Positions 40,354 to 47,946 of a stretch of DNA of 64,000 nucleotides are shown here, piece after piece. How positions within the stretch are numbered: position 1 is the stretch's first letter; every line of letters begins with the position of its first letter. Below the pieces are notes generated by a model, which was not told the origin of the DNA, did not search any database, and saw only the letters and a list, made by a program, of their open reading frames with translations. This DNA is from Domibacillus enclensis (lineage in GTDB: Bacteria > Bacillota > Bacilli > Bacillales > Domibacillaceae), in assembly GCF_900156125.1 (NCBI RefSeq), contig NZ_FTLX01000004.1, forward strand, positions 124,001-188,000. Reading direction: 5' to 3'. Made by a program: the position numbers and the translations under genes.

Positions 40354-40875
40354 ATGCTTCGAGGCACATGTATTGATCCAGATATCTTGCCAGCAGGCGA
40401 AATATTCTTTCTCTTCCCGGCGGGTAGCGATAGTTTCTACGCTTCCAAATTCCCGCGGAAGGGTGCCCATACAGGTTGTTTTTCCAAAGAGAAATTCAAG
40501 GTATTGCCGGAAGGAGAACAAGAGCCTGAGCGCGAAGAATGGCCACCATATCCCCCGGTAAAAGATACCGGGATCGAGCTTCGTCAAGTATATCGAGCAC
40601 GTCTGATGTATCACTGGGAAATATGCAAAGAAAAGATTGGCAAAACATTTTACGTCGTGGCCAGAAACGGTCTCAGCCATGTTTATTACTACAGCGATCC
40701 TGAACTCAAGGTGTTAAACGGCTGCTTAAAAGCCCACTGGTTTGAAAATTTCGAGTTAGTAGATTCAGAGCCAGTAATCGAAAAAGCAGAAACACTGTCA
40801 GATCAACAAGAAGAAGCGTTTATTTTCGATTCACCCGAAAAAGAAACGGCATTCGAACAGATGACACTATTTTAA
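40354..40875 (+). CDS. Hypothetical phage protein
   Basis: 173 residues. The N-terminal part (about 1-55) is a small beta domain with FPAGSDSFYASKFPRKG; the middle YVVARNGLSHVYYYSDPEL is also strand-rich; the end is acidic. AAAGGAGG precedes the ATG. No family recognised. Confidence 0.6.
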   Translation: MLRGTCIDPDILPAGEIFFLFPAGSDSFYASKFPRKGAHTGCFSKEKFKVLPEGEQEPEREEWPPYPPVKDTGIELRQVYRARLMYHWEICKEKIGKTFYVVARNGLSHVYYYSDPELKVLNGCLKAHWFENFELVDSEPVIEKAETLSDQQEEAFIFDSPEKETAFEQMTLF

Positions 40876-40888
40876 AGGAGGGTCTGTC

Positions 40889-41227
40889 ATGCGTGAAGGT
40901 GACTGGGTGTTGGCTCGTAAATCAAATCAGTATTTTCTTGCGTACATTGATTTCTTCTCAAGGGACTGTCAAACGGTTTATATCACTCGGGTAGCAAGAA
41001 CGGTGGAAGGCATTCTGCTTCGGCTGGCTCATACGCAAGCCATCTGTGAAATAGGTGATGTCGAGCCACTGGAGATCACGCTGCCGGAGGAAGATCGAGC
41101 GTGTATGCGCGACTTAATGGTGGACCTGGCACTTTTAACGAAAGATGAAGCATGGTTTACAGAATTAATGCAGGCAGGTGAACAGTATGCAGCAACTGAC
41201 GATTTTCGAAGTGGAGCCTATCAATAA
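40889..41227 (+). CDS. IDEAL-domain-like phage protein
   Basis: 112 residues. The end (MVDLALLTKDEAWFTELM) resembles the short IDEAL motif found in Bacillus proteins; the first half is a small beta domain (EGDWVLARKSNQYFLAYIDFF). AAGGAGG precedes the ATG. Function unknown. Confidence 0.6.
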   Translation: MREGDWVLARKSNQYFLAYIDFFSRDCQTVYITRVARTVEGILLRLAHTQAICEIGDVEPLEITLPEEDRACMRDLMVDLALLTKDEAWFTELMQAGEQYAATDDFRSGAYQ

Positions 41228-41600
41228 GGACGGACAGCCATTTAATGTTAAAAAGGCCCGCGTAATCGAAAAACAATGGATGGGGAACGATGTGGAGCGC
41301 TTCTGTTATGTATCGGCACTCATTCCGGATCACATCCGAAGCCCGCTTGAAATGTGGGAGGTAGGCTATCGGAAAAAAACAAAAGAAATGGAGCAGATCA
41401 CCGAACAGTGGGGAGAATACGTTTTTGCCATCTGGCATTATCAGCGATATGCACTGAAGAAAAGTTCAGATCAATGCGACTGGGAAAAAGCCACTCGAAT
41501 GCTGACAGAAGCCAGGGACAATGGTGAGCCGATCAAAATGCGGGTTAGTTTGGACGGTATTTTCCGCTTTTCACCGGAGCTGGTCGTTGAATATTTATGA
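41187..41600 (+). CDS. Hypothetical phage protein
   Basis: 137 residues, overlapping the previous gene by 41 bases. ATG at 41187 has AGGTGA 5 bases upstream, better than the GTG at 41178. Contains MWEVGYRKKTKEME and FAIWHYQRYALKK. No family recognised. Confidence 0.58.
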   Translation: MQQLTIFEVEPINKDGQPFNVKKARVIEKQWMGNDVERFCYVSALIPDHIRSPLEMWEVGYRKKTKEMEQITEQWGEYVFAIWHYQRYALKKSSDQCDWEKATRMLTEARDNGEPIKMRVSLDGIFRFSPELVVEYL

Positions 41601-41612
41601 GGAGGAAGCTCA

Positions 41613-41789
41613 ATGAATCTAGCGATTATTTTAATCAGCGCATTTGCAAGCGCCGCTCTCATGCTCACAGTTTGCTCATTTGATGCTCATTTTCGTATCA
41701 AAAAGGCATATGAGGCCGGGAGACTAAAAGGGCGTGAGGACGCTTTAAACAGCTTTCACGACTATAGAAGAAGAGAGTGGAAAGTGTGA
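41613..41789 (+). CDS. Small membrane protein
   Basis: 58 residues: one N-terminal helix (LAIILISAFASAALMLTVC) and a basic tail with EAGRLKGREDALNSF. AGGAGG precedes the ATG. The stop overlaps the next GTG. Function unknown. Confidence 0.57.
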   Translation: MNLAIILISAFASAALMLTVCSFDAHFRIKKAYEAGRLKGREDALNSFHDYRRREWKV

Positions 41790-42289
41790 GAACAAAACTA
41801 GATAACCTCACGTCGTTGAACAAAACACATAAGCGCATTGTCGTATTTGCTGAAAAGTACGCGCGAACACATTTGGAGGCGCCATCACTCGAACGCGTCG
41901 AACATGAATTTAACAGCAAGACTGGTGCTGCTTATAAAAAAGCTTATTACCAGCTGAGCGATGGCGGATTACTTGAGCTCATCGCTGAAAACGCCCGGGA
42001 AGATCGACGGCGGGAAGAATACGAAAAAACAGCCAGGTACACAAAAGATGCGGTCCGGTCGGGTGTCCGTGAAATGAGCAAAGAGGAGCTTCGGGTAAAA
42101 GCATTCGCAGTCGGGGACATGCATTTTAATAGTGGCGGTGTCCAGTGGGATTTTCTCTTTACGGTGGATCGTAACCGCGGCCAAGCTGACCTGATGAAAA
42201 CGAGCGAGCCCTGGGCAGACAGTTTCAGTCCATACGGAAATAGCTTAGTAGAGGGGATGTTTCGAAAATGGCATACAGAGGCGCAGTAA
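41786..42289 (+). CDS. Hypothetical phage protein
   Basis: 167 residues. The N-terminal half is helical and looks like a winged-helix region (SLERVEHEF, YYQLSDGGLLEL); the C-terminus is strand-rich (VQWDFLFTVDR). Start by GTG at 41786 is tentative; GTG 41777 is in frame. Overlaps the next gene by 22 bases. Confidence 0.55.
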   Translation: MRTKLDNLTSLNKTHKRIVVFAEKYARTHLEAPSLERVEHEFNSKTGAAYKKAYYQLSDGGLLELIAENAREDRRREEYEKTARYTKDAVRSGVREMSKEELRVKAFAVGDMHFNSGGVQWDFLFTVDRNRGQADLMKTSEPWADSFSPYGNSLVEGMFRKWHTEAQ

Positions 42290-42552
42290 TTGAACAGCAG
42301 TGGACCAAAGAAGAAATGGCGGAGTATTGCAAGAAGTTTGATGCCAAGCGGCCGGCGTATTTGAAGAAAGCACAGCAGTCGGCGGAGCCTTACCGATTGA
42401 AACGTACCGTCAATTCGAACGGCAGCCTGAGCAAAGCGCAGTATAAGCGATTCGTGGACAAGGGTGTGTCAGATGAGCACATTCTGGCCAAGTACACGGA
42501 TTTGACGCTGGAACGATTGGAAATGGCAAAGAAACGTTGGGGCTATGCATAA
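42268..42552 (+). CDS. Hypothetical phage protein
   Basis: 94 residues, basic and helical; the end SDEHILAKYTDLTLERLEMAKKRWG looks like an HTH-type segment. AGAGGGG precedes the ATG. No family recognised. Confidence 0.55.
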   Translation: MAYRGAVIEQQWTKEEMAEYCKKFDAKRPAYLKKAQQSAEPYRLKRTVNSNGSLSKAQYKRFVDKGVSDEHILAKYTDLTLERLEMAKKRWGYA

Positions 42553-42628
42553 CAAAAGCCAGGGAAGCTCCCCGGCCCGTTAAAAAATATCGACACTATT
42601 ATTTTAACAGACTGGGGGCTTCTCGACT

Positions 42629-42823
42629 ATGAAAGATATCGTAATTGATCCTTCCACAATGAAGCTGGAATTGGATATAATGGAAATAGGACCGGCGTGC
42701 GTTGTGGTGATCTGTGACGGGAAGGTCAAGATCAGGGAGTTACCTCCGCATGGGGAATATAAGATCGTCACGCACCAGGGGAAAGTGAAGCGGATGAGGC
42801 GAGAAGAGGGGGAAGAGTTTTGA
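42629..42823 (+). CDS. XtrA/YqaO-like phage protein
   Basis: 64 residues resembling XtrA of PBSX and YqaO of skin: MKLELDIMEIGP, DGKVKIRELPPHGEYKIVTHQGKVKR, EEGEEF. In those elements it precedes the late-gene regulator, as it nearly does here. Biochemical role unknown. Confidence 0.75.
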   Translation: MKDIVIDPSTMKLELDIMEIGPACVVVICDGKVKIRELPPHGEYKIVTHQGKVKRMRREEGEEF

Positions 42824-43680
42824 TAGAGAAAGAAAAAGAGTTAAAAGATAAGGACGTTAAAAAAGGGTGGTTACGCGCAGGCTATGGATCTATTCTTGCT
42901 GCTATTGTGATGCCTATAGGTATATTTTTATCTTCGGGAAAACCTGCCTCAATTACAAGTTTGAGTGAACTGGGTGCGGTAGGTGATTTTTTTGGAGGGT
43001 CCACTATCGGTTTTTTATCATTGGCAAGCATTTTCTTTGTAATTCACGCGATAAGAATACAAAGTCAGGAGTTATTTTTGCAAAGAACTGAATTAGCATT
43101 AACACGAACCGAGTTAGAAGAAACAAGAAAAGTTCATGAGTCCTCTCATAAAACAATGCTAAAACAACAATTTGAGAGCACATTTTTTAATATGTTGTCG
43201 CTGCATAATGAAATTGTTAATTCAATTCATTATGTAGAAGCTGGAAGAGTCTATGATGGTCGCGCTCTATTTAAAAGATTAAGGGACTACATGAATACTC
43301 AGCTTAAGAGAATAAGTCAGCAGCCAAGCCATAATCAGTTTGAACGTTTAGCCAACATAGAACAAGCCGTGAGTGAGACAGCAAAAGACTTTTCGGAAAC
43401 CACATCTCATTATTTTAAAAACATTTGTACTTTACTATTGTTTCTAGATGATGAAAAATCTTTAATCGATGATGAGAAATTTAAGTATGTTGAGATTATA
43501 AAGTCCCAACTTTCTCCTTATGAAATGGTGTATCTAATGTATCTTTGCTTTAGAGTAGAAAATAAAACGTTCCTCGAGCTTTCAAAAAAGTACAATTTCT
43601 TTTTAAGTGTAGATAAAGATTTATTACTTCGTCATGATGACTACGGTATGTATTGTAACTTTAATGTTGTAATTGAATAA
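42820..43680 (+). CDS. Putative phage abortive infection protein (PutAbiC-like)
   Basis: 286 residues. Two hydrophobic segments at the N-terminus (about 20-40, 60-82) suggest membrane anchoring, with a charged helix to about 115. The rest matches the PutAbiC pattern: QFESTFFNMLSLHNEIV, HYFKNICTLLLFLD and KSQLSPYEMVYLMYL. AbiC-type proteins protect lactococci against phages by cell death or growth arrest. TTG start overlaps the xtrA stop. The gene is visibly richer in A+T than its neighbours, so it looks like recently acquired cargo. Confidence 0.75.
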   Translation: MIEKEKELKDKDVKKGWLRAGYGSILAAIVMPIGIFLSSGKPASITSLSELGAVGDFFGGSTIGFLSLASIFFVIHAIRIQSQELFLQRTELALTRTELEETRKVHESSHKTMLKQQFESTFFNMLSLHNEIVNSIHYVEAGRVYDGRALFKRLRDYMNTQLKRISQQPSHNQFERLANIEQAVSETAKDFSETTSHYFKNICTLLLFLDDEKSLIDDEKFKYVEIIKSQLSPYEMVYLMYLCFRVENKTFLELSKKYNFFLSVDKDLLLRHDDYGMYCNFNVVIE

Positions 43681-43702
43681 TGATAGTTCTCTCAGCCATC
43701 TG

Positions 43703-43754
43703 AAGGACACTGAACAGACACGAAAATTCGTGCGCTGTTTGGTGTCCTTTTTTG
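43703..43754 (+). terminator. Terminator closing the early operon
   Basis: AAGGACAC, AACAG and CACG arms pair with CGTG, CTGTT and GTGTCCTT, followed by TTTTT. A long interrupted hairpin directly after the PutAbiC-like gene. Confidence 0.85.
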
Positions 43755-43827
43755 TTGTTTTAGCAGCGCCTGTCATTGCAACCAATCTACAATTTTACCC
43801 CTATTCTTGCAACCGAGGAGTGATCCC

Positions 43828-44022
43828 ATGAAAACGATGAAAGAGCAGCTGGTCGTGTGGTGCAAGGTGAATAATGTGCCCAAGCCGGCGAAGCCAAAGA
43901 AAAGACACAAGAAGAAACAGCCCGTCAGACAGTCAGAGAAGCTCACTGAGCGGGATATGAAGTATTTGATGAACACCAACATGCAAACGTTAAGACGCGG
44001 CAAGGGCGGCGCCTACAAATAA
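43828..44022 (+). CDS. Small basic phage protein
   Basis: 64 residues, strongly basic centre (KPAKPKKRHKKKQPV). ATG at 43828 has GAGGAG 7 bases upstream. Lies just before the sigma-like regulator; may act with it or bind nucleic acid. Confidence 0.55.
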   Translation: MKTMKEQLVVWCKVNNVPKPAKPKKRHKKKQPVRQSEKLTERDMKYLMNTNMQTLRRGKGGAYK

Positions 44023-44036
44023 AAGGAGGACTGTAC

Positions 44037-44531
44037 ATGCGGACACTCATTTACGAATACAAGCAATCGTTGAGGGAACTAAAAAAGATGAAGGAAGCCA
44101 TTGAAGCCAAACCGGAGTTGTTGGAGCAGGACATTCAAGATAAGTCACTCATTAACAGCATGATCAGCGAAGTCGAGTTTGCGATTCAGTGGATGGTGTC
44201 CGGCCGGAATCCTGGTGCGATGCGTGGGGCTGATCGGACAGGGGCTTATACTTTGGATCCAGCTGTTTTAGATATCCTGCCGGTTGCGCCTGTTTATAAA
44301 TCAATTGCACGCGAGTTGTCTTCACTGGAAAAAGAAATCATCGAGGATGCGCTATGCACATTAACAAAGCGTGAGAAAGATGTTTTTATGCTAGTGAAAG
44401 TCGAAGGGATTACGTTTGAGTATACAGCTGAATTGCTTGGGATCACTAAATCATCGGTCCAGACGTATCTTGAACGGGCGGAAAAGAAAATTGAAAATCG
44501 TAAAAATGGCAGCCTTTTTCTTGTGTCGTGA
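44037..44531 (+). CDS. Sigma-70 region 4-like late-gene regulator (Xpf/YqaQ type)
   Basis: 164 residues. The C-terminal third has a sigma region-4 HTH: LTKREKDVFMLVKVEGITFEY then AELLGITKSSVQTYLERAEKK. The N-terminal MRTLIYEYKQSLRELKKMKEA is typical of phage positive-control factors such as Xpf of PBSX. It would turn on the structural operon that follows. AAGGAGG precedes the ATG. Confidence 0.82.
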   Translation: MRTLIYEYKQSLRELKKMKEAIEAKPELLEQDIQDKSLINSMISEVEFAIQWMVSGRNPGAMRGADRTGAYTLDPAVLDILPVAPVYKSIARELSSLEKEIIEDALCTLTKREKDVFMLVKVEGITFEYTAELLGITKSSVQTYLERAEKKIENRKNGSLFLVS

Positions 44532-44540
44532 GTGTAATCT

Positions 44541-44780
44541 TTATATCACTCTGTAATTAAGCGTTGGTGCTATAGTGTTTCGGCTTAATTGATATGAGGA
44601 AAATGGCTCGCATTTGAATATAATATTTATTTTACAGAGTAGCTTTTTTTTAAAACGACTTACTTTTTCGTTTTTAAATAGGGATTCAATAAATTTATAA
44701 ATTGAAATCAAAGAAGTCAAAATGGCAAGAACAGCACTAATGAAAATTATTGTATCTTTGAATAATGGAAATAACTCCAT
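44541..44780 (-). CDS. Small membrane protein on the opposite strand
   Basis: 79 residues with one hydrophobic helix (about 9-30, IIFISAVLAILTSLISIYKF) and a basic C-terminal half. ATG at 44780 has GGGGG upstream. It runs against all genes around it, between the late regulator and the structural module. A small toxin or exclusion protein is possible; nothing confirms this. Confidence 0.5.
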   Translation of the reverse strand: MELFPLFKDTIIFISAVLAILTSLISIYKFIESLFKNEKVSRFKKKLLCKINIIFKCEPFSSYQLSRNTIAPTLNYRVI

Positions 44781-44885
44781 GAAATCAACCCCCAAAAATT
44801 TATTCATGTATTAGCATATGATTTTTCCAACATTATTATTCACTTTTTTGTCGTACAGATGACGTATATATGAGAAGACAATTTA

Positions 44886-44910
44886 CGTTGCTACCAAGGT
44901 AGCGTTTTTT
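44886..44910 (+). terminator. Short terminator-like hairpin
   Basis: GCTACC, AA, GGTAGC followed by GTTTTTT, upstream of the small membrane protein at 44963. It may limit read-through from upstream. Confidence 0.55.
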
Positions 44911-44962
44911 GTAGGAAAACCCCACCACTACCGATATAATAATTGGTAAGGAGGTGGTATTT

Positions 44963-45202
44963 ATGGAACAAGTAAACCTAGCCATTACGAATACTATAGA
45001 AAGTATTAAAGAGGCTGGAATGAGCACTGTATTGCACTTTGCTCCTGCTGCAATAATAGCTCTCATTATCTATTTCATTTTGTGCAAATTTATTGGGAGG
45101 CTTGCAACCAACGCTTTACTTGTCGGTTCTGCATTAATCTTTAACGAAGAGCTAGGAGTAATGATGCAGTCCGTTTTCATTTATTTTAATAACCAGTTTT
45201 GA
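44963..45202 (+). CDS. Small membrane protein
   Basis: 79 residues with two hydrophobic segments (about 25-45 and 50-68). AAGGAGG lies 7 bases before the ATG at 44963, and a TATAAT at 44935-44940 may be its own -10 box. It has its own terminator, so it is a one-gene unit. Function unknown; divergent from the minus-strand membrane protein. Confidence 0.62.
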   Translation: MEQVNLAITNTIESIKEAGMSTVLHFAPAAIIALIIYFILCKFIGRLATNALLVGSALIFNEELGVMMQSVFIYFNNQF

Positions 45203-45226
45203 AAAGCGCCTTAATAGGCGTTTTTA
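45202..45226 (+). terminator. Terminator after the small membrane protein
   Basis: AAAAGCGCCT, TAAT, AGGCG and TTTTT. Confidence 0.7.
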
Positions 45227-45279
45227 TTGTTGCAGGAAATTATCTCCTTTTGTCGAAATAAAAGACAGGAGGGATTGAT

Positions 45280-45600
45280 ATGAAAACTAATGGATTTGAC
45301 AAGTTAGGAAAACGTTTGGAGCAAATGCAAAAAGGTGCTAAAGATTTAGAGGCAACAGAAGAAGTTTCCTTTGAAGTGTTGTTTAACGAAAGCTTTATGA
45401 GAAAGTACACAAATGTTCCTGATATTAAAACGTTTATTTCAGAAAGCCCTTTTGAAATTTTAAATCAAGAAGACTTTGAGAAGATTGATAAGAATGTATG
45501 GGATCAATACGTAAAAGATCAAAGTCGTTTTTCAAACTGGCAAGCTATGCAAGAAGAAGCAGGGAAAGAATACATTGCAAAGAAACTTGGCTTCAGATAA
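45280..45600 (+). CDS. Hypothetical phage protein
   Basis: 106 residues, acidic and helical, with SFEVLFNESFMRKYTN and a C-terminal GKEYIAKKLGF that resembles small proteins encoded beside terminase genes in Bacillus phages. AGGAGGG precedes the ATG; own terminator follows. Confidence 0.6.
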   Translation: MKTNGFDKLGKRLEQMQKGAKDLEATEEVSFEVLFNESFMRKYTNVPDIKTFISESPFEILNQEDFEKIDKNVWDQYVKDQSRFSNWQAMQEEAGKEYIAKKLGFR

Positions 45601-45602
45601 TA

Positions 45603-45628
45603 AAAAGCATCCTACGGGGTGCTTTTTT
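45603..45628 (+). terminator. Terminator before the terminase genes
   Basis: AAAAGCATCC, TACG, GGGTGCTTTT with a T run. Confidence 0.82.
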
Positions 45629-45676
45629 CTTTGCTCCAAAACAACTCAAATTCAAAGGAGGCGGCGGTGATGTGAC

Positions 45677-46621
45677 ATGGCCAGACAAAGAGATCCAAAA
45701 CGGGATGAGGCTTTCGAGATATGGAAGCTGCACATTGGAGAAATAACGAATCGTGCTCTTGCTGAGCAGTTAGGCGTTCCGGAAAAGACAATCAGCGGGT
45801 GGAAATCCAAAGATAAATGGAACGACAAATTGAACGGAGTACTCCCTAAAAAAATACGGAGTACTCCGAATAATAAGGGAGCCAAAAAGGAACGTGCTCT
45901 AAATAAAAGAAAGCCAATTGCTGATGAAGTGGAAGTGAGCGAAATCACTGAACAGCAAAGGCTTTTTTGCATGCATTACGTTAAAAGCTTTAATGCAACG
46001 ATCGCCGCAATCAAAGCAGGATATTCAAAAGACACAGCTCATGTTCAAGGGAGTCGTCTGTTAAGGAATGTTAAGGTTTCAGAGTATATCCGTGAATTGA
46101 AAGCAGACTTGCAGGAAGAGTTGTTTATTAGTGCGAGAGATGTCTTGGATCAGTACGCTAAAATCGCTTTTGCGGACATCACCGATTATGTGACTTTCCA
46201 TAGAAAGGACATACACACCGGAAAATACGACACCATTCTTGAAGAAGATGGAAGCGTAAAAGAAGTCATTCCTCGAATACACTCCTACAATGAAATGTTT
46301 TTTAAGAACAGCGATGCAATTGACGGGACGATCGTTACAGAAGTCAAACAAGGAAAAGATGGCGTTAGCGTGAAGCTTGCAGACAGAATGAAGGCAATAG
46401 AAAAACTTGAGAAGTATACAGGGCTTTTCGGTGACAATGAGTTATTGCTTCTCGAAAAAGCCAAAGCAAAAGCAGAAATTGCGAAGAAACATGCGGAAAT
46501 CGCAAAAATCCGAGGGGAAGACGATGAAGAAGATTATGAAGATGACGGTTTTGAAGCCGCTCTGGATGCTGTAACGGAAGAGGTGTGGATGGATGAGGAC
46601 AGCGACGCAGAGGAAGAATGA
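45677..46621 (+). CDS. Terminase small subunit (XtmA-like)
   Basis: 314 residues. An N-terminal HTH (about 10-45, EITNRALAEQLGVPEKTISGWKS) recognises packaging DNA. The terminase-2 family centre follows (TEQQRLFCMHYV, FNATIAAIKAGYS, GSRLLRNVKVSEYI), then an acidic C-terminus. It is larger than SPP1 gp1 and closer to PBSX XtmA. Overlaps the large subunit gene by 29 bases. Two palindromes inside the gene may be its binding site. Confidence 0.9.
   Translation: MARQRDPKRDEAFEIWKLHIGEITNRALAEQLGVPEKTISGWKSKDKWNDKLNGVLPKKIRSTPNNKGAKKERALNKRKPIADEVEVSEITEQQRLFCMHYVKSFNATIAAIKAGYSKDTAHVQGSRLLRNVKVSEYIRELKADLQEELFISARDVLDQYAKIAFADITDYVTFHRKDIHTGKYDTILEEDGSVKEVIPRIHSYNEMFFKNSDAIDGTIVTEVKQGKDGVSVKLADRMKAIEKLEKYTGLFGDNELLLLEKAKAKAEIAKKHAEIAKIRGEDDEEDYEDDGFEAALDAVTEEVWMDEDSDAEEE
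45836..45867. other. Candidate pac site: paired GGAGTACTCC palindromes
   Basis: GGAGTACTCC occurs at 45836-45845 and 45858-45867, 22 bp apart (two helical turns), in different codon phases, within the terminase small-subunit gene. This position is usual for pac sites of headful phages. Confidence 0.55.
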
Positions 46622-47942
46622 GCAGCTGCAGAGAGAACTGAATTTCCTTATCCCAGCTGACCCGAAACGCAAAAAGAAAAAGGCTCCATTTAAGTTTAAG
46701 CCGTTTTCTATTAAACAAAAAAAGGTGCTGACCTGGTGGCGTGATGCATCCCCTCATAAGGATAAGGATGGTATTATCTGTGATGGTTCTGTACGGGCGG
46801 GTAAAACCGTTGTGATGTCTCTTTCCTACGTTATGTGGGCGATGGACCAATTTGAGGACGAAAATTTAGGGATGGCCGGAAAAACGATCGGCTCTTTTCG
46901 GCGTAACGTTATTAAGCCGCTCAGCCGCATGTTACGATCGCGAGGATATAAAGTAAAAGATCATCGGGCAGATAATATGCTGACCATTACCTTTAAGGGG
47001 AAAACCAATCATTTTTATGTGTTCGGCGGCAGGGATGAGTCTTCCCAGGATCTTATCCAAGGTATCACGTTAGCCGGCATGTTTTTTGATGAAGTAGCGC
47101 TTATGCCTGAATCCTTTGTTTCCCAGGCAACCGCTCGCTGTTCCGTAAAAGGAGCAAAGTTTTGGTTTAACTGTAACCCGGCGGGACCGTATCACTGGTT
47201 CAAAGAGAAATGGCTGGATAAAAAGAAAGAAAAAAAGATGCTGCATATTCACTTCATCATGGATGACAATCTTTCGCTTGATGAGGAAACAAAAGAGCGT
47301 TATTACCGCATGTACGCTGGAGTGTTCTATAAGCGGTACATACTGGGCTTATGGGTGCTTGCCGAAGGTGTCATTTACGACATGTTCGATCCGGATAAGC
47401 ACCAGGCAGAAGTGACCGGGCGCTCCTACCGCGAGTATTACGTCAGTATTGACTATGGAACAAAGAACCCGATGGCATTTGGGCTGTGGGGCCTTTCTGA
47501 CGGCGTTTGGTATAAAGTGAAGGAATACCATTATGATGGTCGTGAAAGCAGCAGGCAGAAGTCAGATCCAGAGTATCTGAAAGACTTCGAGGACTTTATT
47601 AAAGGGATCGATCTGGATGGAACAATAGTTGATCCATCGGCCGCTTCCTTCATAACGTTGCTTGAACAAAAGGGCCATTATGTTATTGATGCAATAAATA
47701 GTGTGGTTGATGGCATTCGCAATGTGTCCACTGCTTTGACAGAAGGCATGATCAAGTACGGAGAAAGCTGCAAAGAAACGTTCCGGGAGTACGCTTCTTA
47801 TGTATGGGATGAAAAAGCGGCAGAACGAGGCGAAGATAAGCCCATTAAGAAAAACGATCATCACTTAGACGCGGATCGGTACTTTGTAAACACAATTCTG
47901 TTTGCGCCAAGAGCTGGTGTAAGCAGTGCGAGAGGATGGTGA
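46593..47942 (+). CDS. Terminase large subunit (XtmB/PBSX family)
   Basis: 449 residues. ATPase: Walker A GSVRAGKT (65-72), Walker B-like MFFDEVAL. Nuclease: SIDYGTKNP and the later DPSAASF and KNDHHLDADRY acidic positions. It cuts concatemers and pumps DNA through the portal. Length and motif order match PBSX/SPP1-type TerL. Confidence 0.93.
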   Translation: MRTATQRKNEQLQRELNFLIPADPKRKKKKAPFKFKPFSIKQKKVLTWWRDASPHKDKDGIICDGSVRAGKTVVMSLSYVMWAMDQFEDENLGMAGKTIGSFRRNVIKPLSRMLRSRGYKVKDHRADNMLTITFKGKTNHFYVFGGRDESSQDLIQGITLAGMFFDEVALMPESFVSQATARCSVKGAKFWFNCNPAGPYHWFKEKWLDKKKEKKMLHIHFIMDDNLSLDEETKERYYRMYAGVFYKRYILGLWVLAEGVIYDMFDPDKHQAEVTGRSYREYYVSIDYGTKNPMAFGLWGLSDGVWYKVKEYHYDGRESSRQKSDPEYLKDFEDFIKGIDLDGTIVDPSAASFITLLEQKGHYVIDAINSVVDGIRNVSTALTEGMIKYGESCKETFREYASYVWDEKAAERGEDKPIKKNDHHLDADRYFVNTILFAPRAGVSSARGW

Positions 47943-47946
47943 TAAT

